The notes under the pieces are model-generated. The model was not told the DNA's origin. It worked only from the letters and a program-made list of their open reading frames with translations, and searched no databases. A stretch of DNA of 64,000 nucleotides from Branchiostoma floridae (lineage: Eukaryota > Chordata > Leptocardii > Amphioxiformes > Branchiostomatidae). The DNA is taken from assembly GCF_000003815.2 (NCBI RefSeq), contig NC_049979.1:12760613-12824612 (forward strand), given 5' to 3'. The translations under genes were made by a program, and so were the position numbers. Positions 61,801 to 64,000 of the stretch are shown here, piece by piece; the first letter of the stretch is position 1, and the number at the start of each line of letters is the position of its first letter.

Positions 61801-63845
61801 TGTATTGAAAATGTCTTGTTCAGAAATCTGTTTTCGCGCTGCTCAATCATAATAAGCAATGTTCTCAGTTTTTGCCTATCTAATTAGTGGTTTTGTACAT
61901 ATGAATGGTTTTGACTGACTAAATCTAGACTGGGCACATCTGAACCATATCTGTGTTTTCAAATGTTTTCCTGTAGAGTACAAGTCCATGTTCCCAGACC
62001 ACCCTGTCAGGGAACCCAAACCTAATGCTGAGCGACATTCAGGTGGTGATGAAAAACCTGGGAGTGTTCCCTCCAACCCTGCCACCATCCTCAACAACGT
62101 GTCTCCCCCCATCATGAAGAAGCGCCCATACGACCAGATGAATGGGATGGATGGTATGGAAGAGCTTTTTGGGACATTTTAAGTCAGCTTATTCAAAGAT
62201 ATACCTTAAACACTAGTCACTTCAGAAAAAGAATTGGAAGTTTAGAAAATTTACCTAATGAGAGGAATAGTGATATAACTGCACTATTATATATAGAGAA
62301 AGATGTTTTTTTCAATAAACATTTAAAACAGATAGAATGTCCTCATGCTGAATTTGCCTTCAGGTCCTGCAGCCAAGAGGTCCTTGCCTATGGGAGGCCC
62401 CAATGACATGCCACTGAAGAAAGGTTAGTAGACTGAAAACTTTTTGGAGATGAACATTTTACTTATTGGACTTGTGCTGAACAATGAGATTAGCTGGCTT
62501 CTAACAGCTGTGGTGGCTTTTTTTGGTGCGGAAGTATGGTGGTCAAAATGCAGTGAGTAGCAAAATTCGGTTTGCTAATGTAGGCTTTCGATGAGCTAAT
62601 GTTGCAAGCTTCAAGGTTGACTAAGTTTTCTGAGTTTTGTCATGTTCGTGTTATCCCGCTAACACAACTCGTGTTAGTTTCTTGAGGATGCACCTGCCCA
62701 TTGCTGATTTCCTTGTAGCTTTACACAGCCATATGTTGCCCCCTCCTTATAGGAGACCAGCCGGCCGTACGGCAGACTGCCATGTTGCCAGGGATGTTCA
62801 GTAACAGTGCCGTCCCTCGCACCAATCAGGTGATGCCTCTTCACAACCCACACCTGTTTCCTGGGGATGGGGTCGGCCCTCACCCCCTGCTGCCGCCTGG
62901 CAGTGGGGGGCCTCCGCTCCTCACACCTGGGAGTGGGGTGAACCTGCTGAACTCTGGGAGCCCCCTCTTGATGTCAGGGAATGGGGTAAATCCACACCTG
63001 ATGACAGGGAGTGGGGTAAGCTCACTGTACCGGTACTGTGAGCGTCGTCGTTGTGCTCGCCTGTACCCACAGTGCAGTGGCTTGCATGGTCCATATCATC
63101 TCCCAATGTCCCGGTCACCCCCCTGCATGGGCCTCAGTTCTGCATGGTTGCCATCTATTGGGAATACATATAAGCATACTGTCTTTGAGTTCATACATAA
63201 TTGTTGTACCAAGGGACCCCGTTTTTCTTTCCTTTTTCTTGAATATTTACAATTTTAAGTCTTAAAGGCAGTTATGGGAAGCTCTTATTCAGATGATGAC
63301 TCTAAAAGATGTTTCATAATGATACTTCTCAGGCAATAATGTTTACAGCTTATTGTGATCGTTTCATTTCAATTCAAAATACATGTATACAACTTTGTAT
63401 TAAAACATTGGTACAAGAAAATGTGCCTAATGCAGCTTTATCGGCATCTTATTTTAATTGTGCATACTCCCATCCATTCCATTCATTTTACACTACTGTC
63501 AATTTGTAGTTGTTCATATATATCTGTGTAATCACTAGTGAATACTATGAAAGCCAATTATAAAATAAAGACGTACCCCACTTGAGGAATTCCTTATAGG
63601 TGTCACAGCCTACTACGGTTTAAAAAAAAAAGATCATTCTGTTTTTTGACCAGCTACCCATTCTGTTTGTAGGTGCTGAACGCCCCTGGCACCAGACCCC
63701 CTGGGGTCCCAGGGATGACCAATCACAATGGCAGCAACAGGCAGTTCGCGAAGACCCTGGCCATCAACAGGCCCGTCAAGAGACGGCGCATCAACTGGAT
63801 TGATGCTCCTGATGACGTTTTCTTTGTGGCCACAGAGGAAACCAG
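43862..63845 (+). CDS. MTA: Metastasis-associated (MTA) family subunit of NuRD, 5' partial-to-near-complete, continues beyond the window
   Basis: MTA proteins scaffold HDAC1/2 and RBBP4/7 in NuRD. Exons: 43862-43889, 44436-44503, 44673-44766, 54501-54627, 55173-55236, 55455-55572, 55709-55811, 56406-56505, 56661-56849, 57155-57229, 57451-57509, 57878-57981, 59098-59214, 60429-60509, 60838-60902, gap to 61158, 61299-61499, 61977-62153, 62364-62423, 62753-63015, 63673-63845. Domain order: BAH (from MAANMYRVG), ELM2 ([20 protein letters not shown]), SANT ([20 protein letters not shown] to [10 protein letters not shown]), GATA finger C372-x2-C375-x17-C393-x2-C396, two C2H2-type fingers (residues about 432-464 and on into the gap), a basic KKRKRTRP segment, a LLPPGSG-type repeat exon, and the RBBP4-binding [16 protein letters not shown]. 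Phases agree through exon 15. The C-terminal end (human ...PIVIED) is outside the window. Confidence 0.97.
45631..45649. repeat. (TA)n microsatellite
   Basis: Alternating AT tract in MTA intron 3. Confidence 0.9.
49518..53330 (-). mobile_element. Intact autonomous hAT transposon, 3.8 kb, 5-bp target duplication
   Basis: Terminal inverted repeats are CAGGGCTCGAAAT (49518-49530) and its exact inverse ending at 53330. The flanking duplication is ATATG (49513-49517 and 53331-53335). Subterminal regions carry multiple GGGTGCACC palindromic motifs at both ends, likely transposase-binding sites. Inside is an uninterrupted two-exon transposase gene on the minus strand, antisense to the host MTA gene. 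A short derivative with the same ends lies at 55851-56204. Confidence 0.93.
49650..52791 (-). CDS. hAT-superfamily transposase (ZNF862/KIAA1586-like), two coding exons, intact
   Basis: Exon 1 is 52791-52408 (128 codons) and exon 2 is 51809-49650; donor GTAAGG and acceptor TTTCTAG keep phase 0, giving 847 residues. It should cut and paste the surrounding element. The N-terminus [15 protein letters not shown] is followed by an acidic Ser-rich linker. A TTF-type zinc-binding module (WCEACKKYD ... FIKGCTSMR ... HEKRPEHK) is at about residues 170-210. The RNase H-like core has LADGSTD (Asp about 317), [12 protein letters not shown], and the hAT CxxH element [13 protein letters not shown]. An acidic loop ([11 protein letters not shown]) is inserted late. 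[12 protein letters not shown] carries the catalytic Glu and begins the C-terminal dimerisation region. No stop or frameshift was found. Initiation could also be at an in-frame Met upstream (52905 or 52848). Confidence 0.92.
53894..54134. mobile_element. hAT-like MITE (241 bp) with 5-bp target duplication
   Basis: Ends CAGGGTTTAACAAGT (left) and inverse of CAGGGTTGGACAAGT (right), flanked by TATGA on both sides (53889-53893, 54135-54139). The interior repeats the motif CACTTGCC/GGGCAAGT several times in both orientations. The family differs from the CAGGGCTCGAAAT element but has the same 5-bp duplication length. Confidence 0.85.
55851..56204. mobile_element. Non-autonomous deletion derivative of the 49518-53330 hAT family
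   Basis: A 354-bp element in MTA intron 7. It has the same CAGGGCTCGAAAT terminal repeats and the same GGGTGCACC-rich subterminal blocks as the autonomous copy, but lacks the transposase. Target duplication TAGTT (55846-55850 and 56205-56209). Confidence 0.93.
58375..58412 (+). other. Perfect 10-bp stem-loop
   Basis: AGGGGACTGT (58375-58384) and ACAGTCCCCT (58403-58412) are exact inverted copies around an 18-base loop in MTA intron 12. It is too short for a canonical miRNA precursor, and no function is assigned. Confidence 0.5.
60087..60311. mobile_element. hAT-like MITE (225 bp) with near-perfect 8-bp target duplication
   Basis: Ends CAGGCCTGTCTCCAGG and inverse of CAGGGCTGTCTCCAGC, flanked by ATACAAAA (60079-60086) and ATATAAAA (60312-60319), 7 of 8 matching. 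No coding capacity. It lies in MTA intron 13. Confidence 0.78.
60429..60902 (+). other. C2H2 zinc-finger exons of MTA (exons 14 and 15)
   Basis: Exon 60429-60509 joins exon 60838-60902 to give C432-RI-C435-x12-H448-MPM-H452, a canonical C2H2 finger split by an intron, with the usual hydrophobic positions ([15 protein letters not shown]). A second finger begins at once: [10 protein letters not shown] (C457-x4-C462), and its second half falls in the gap. After the gap, one frame reads PRHAARC, which could supply the H-x3-C/H pair. Confidence 0.88.
60998..61097. other. Assembly gap (100 N) in the MTA zinc-finger region
   Basis: Removes the start of the exon that ends at 61158, including the middle of the second C2H2 finger. 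Confidence 0.98.
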
Positions 63846-64000
63846 GTGAGATGTTCATTCTGGACAGTCTTACAAAGATATTGGCAGTAAGCATGTGCTG
63901 TGTATTGAGGACTTGAGTTAAAAACCAAGTATTTTAGACTTCTACAAATTTATGTTTTGCCATTAATACCCAGGGCCTGTTTCAGTTAGTTGCAATATGT

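Noticed and set aside
1-64000. CRISPR arrays, operons, tRNA or rRNA genes, integrated viral genomes
   Set aside because: None seen. The window is intron-bearing animal DNA, the only repeats are microsatellites, minisatellites and DNA transposons, and no reverse transcriptase or viral structural frame was recognised.

Overview
This is animal genomic DNA from an invertebrate chordate, most likely a lancelet (Branchiostoma-type amphioxus). That assignment is an inference. The genes have many short GT-AG introns, the proteins align closely with vertebrate orthologues (INTS7, DTL, MTA, NAA80, CHAC2, DMAC1), intergenic spaces are small, and introns are littered with short inverted-repeat transposons. 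There are four 100-base runs of N (23398-23497, 24544-24643, 28631-28730, 60998-61097), so this is draft assembly. At least two one-base reading-frame breaks sit close to gaps.

Layout. 117-1002 (+): the last two exons of a CHAC2-type gamma-glutamylcyclotransferase. 1607-4274 (-): NAA80, the actin N-terminal acetyltransferase, convergent with CHAC2. 7016-8796 (-): DMAC1, a small mitochondrial membrane protein linked to complex I assembly. 9092-10263: a composite hAT-like non-autonomous element. 10784-20016 (+): a 13-exon S9 (acylaminoacyl-peptidase-like) serine peptidase with a duplicated, mutually exclusive exon carrying the catalytic Asp, and a 3.3 kb TTAA-flanked fold-back transposon in intron 1. 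20594-28572 (-): INTS7. 29044-36386 (+): DTL/CDT2. INTS7 and DTL are head-to-head, as in human, across a short promoter with two perfect E2F sites. 38028-38981 (+): an intronless ZIP-family metal transporter. 43862-63845 and beyond (+): an MTA-family NuRD subunit running off the right edge; its 9.7 kb third intron holds an intact hAT transposon, and other introns hold small MITEs.

The genes are mostly unrelated housekeeping functions: glutathione turnover, actin N-terminal processing, complex I assembly, peptide hydrolysis, snRNA 3' processing and transcription control by Integrator, replication-coupled CRL4 ubiquitination, metal transport, and chromatin remodelling. The one evident regulatory unit is the divergent INTS7/DTL pair. 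The observations most worth following are the mutually exclusive exon pair of the peptidase; a C2H2 zinc-finger pair in MTA exactly where vertebrate MTAs carry a finger-less RBBP4-binding segment; a hAT family leaving 5-bp target duplications, with an intact autonomous copy and a deletion derivative in the same gene; the TTAA fold-back element; and a U12-type intron in INTS7.
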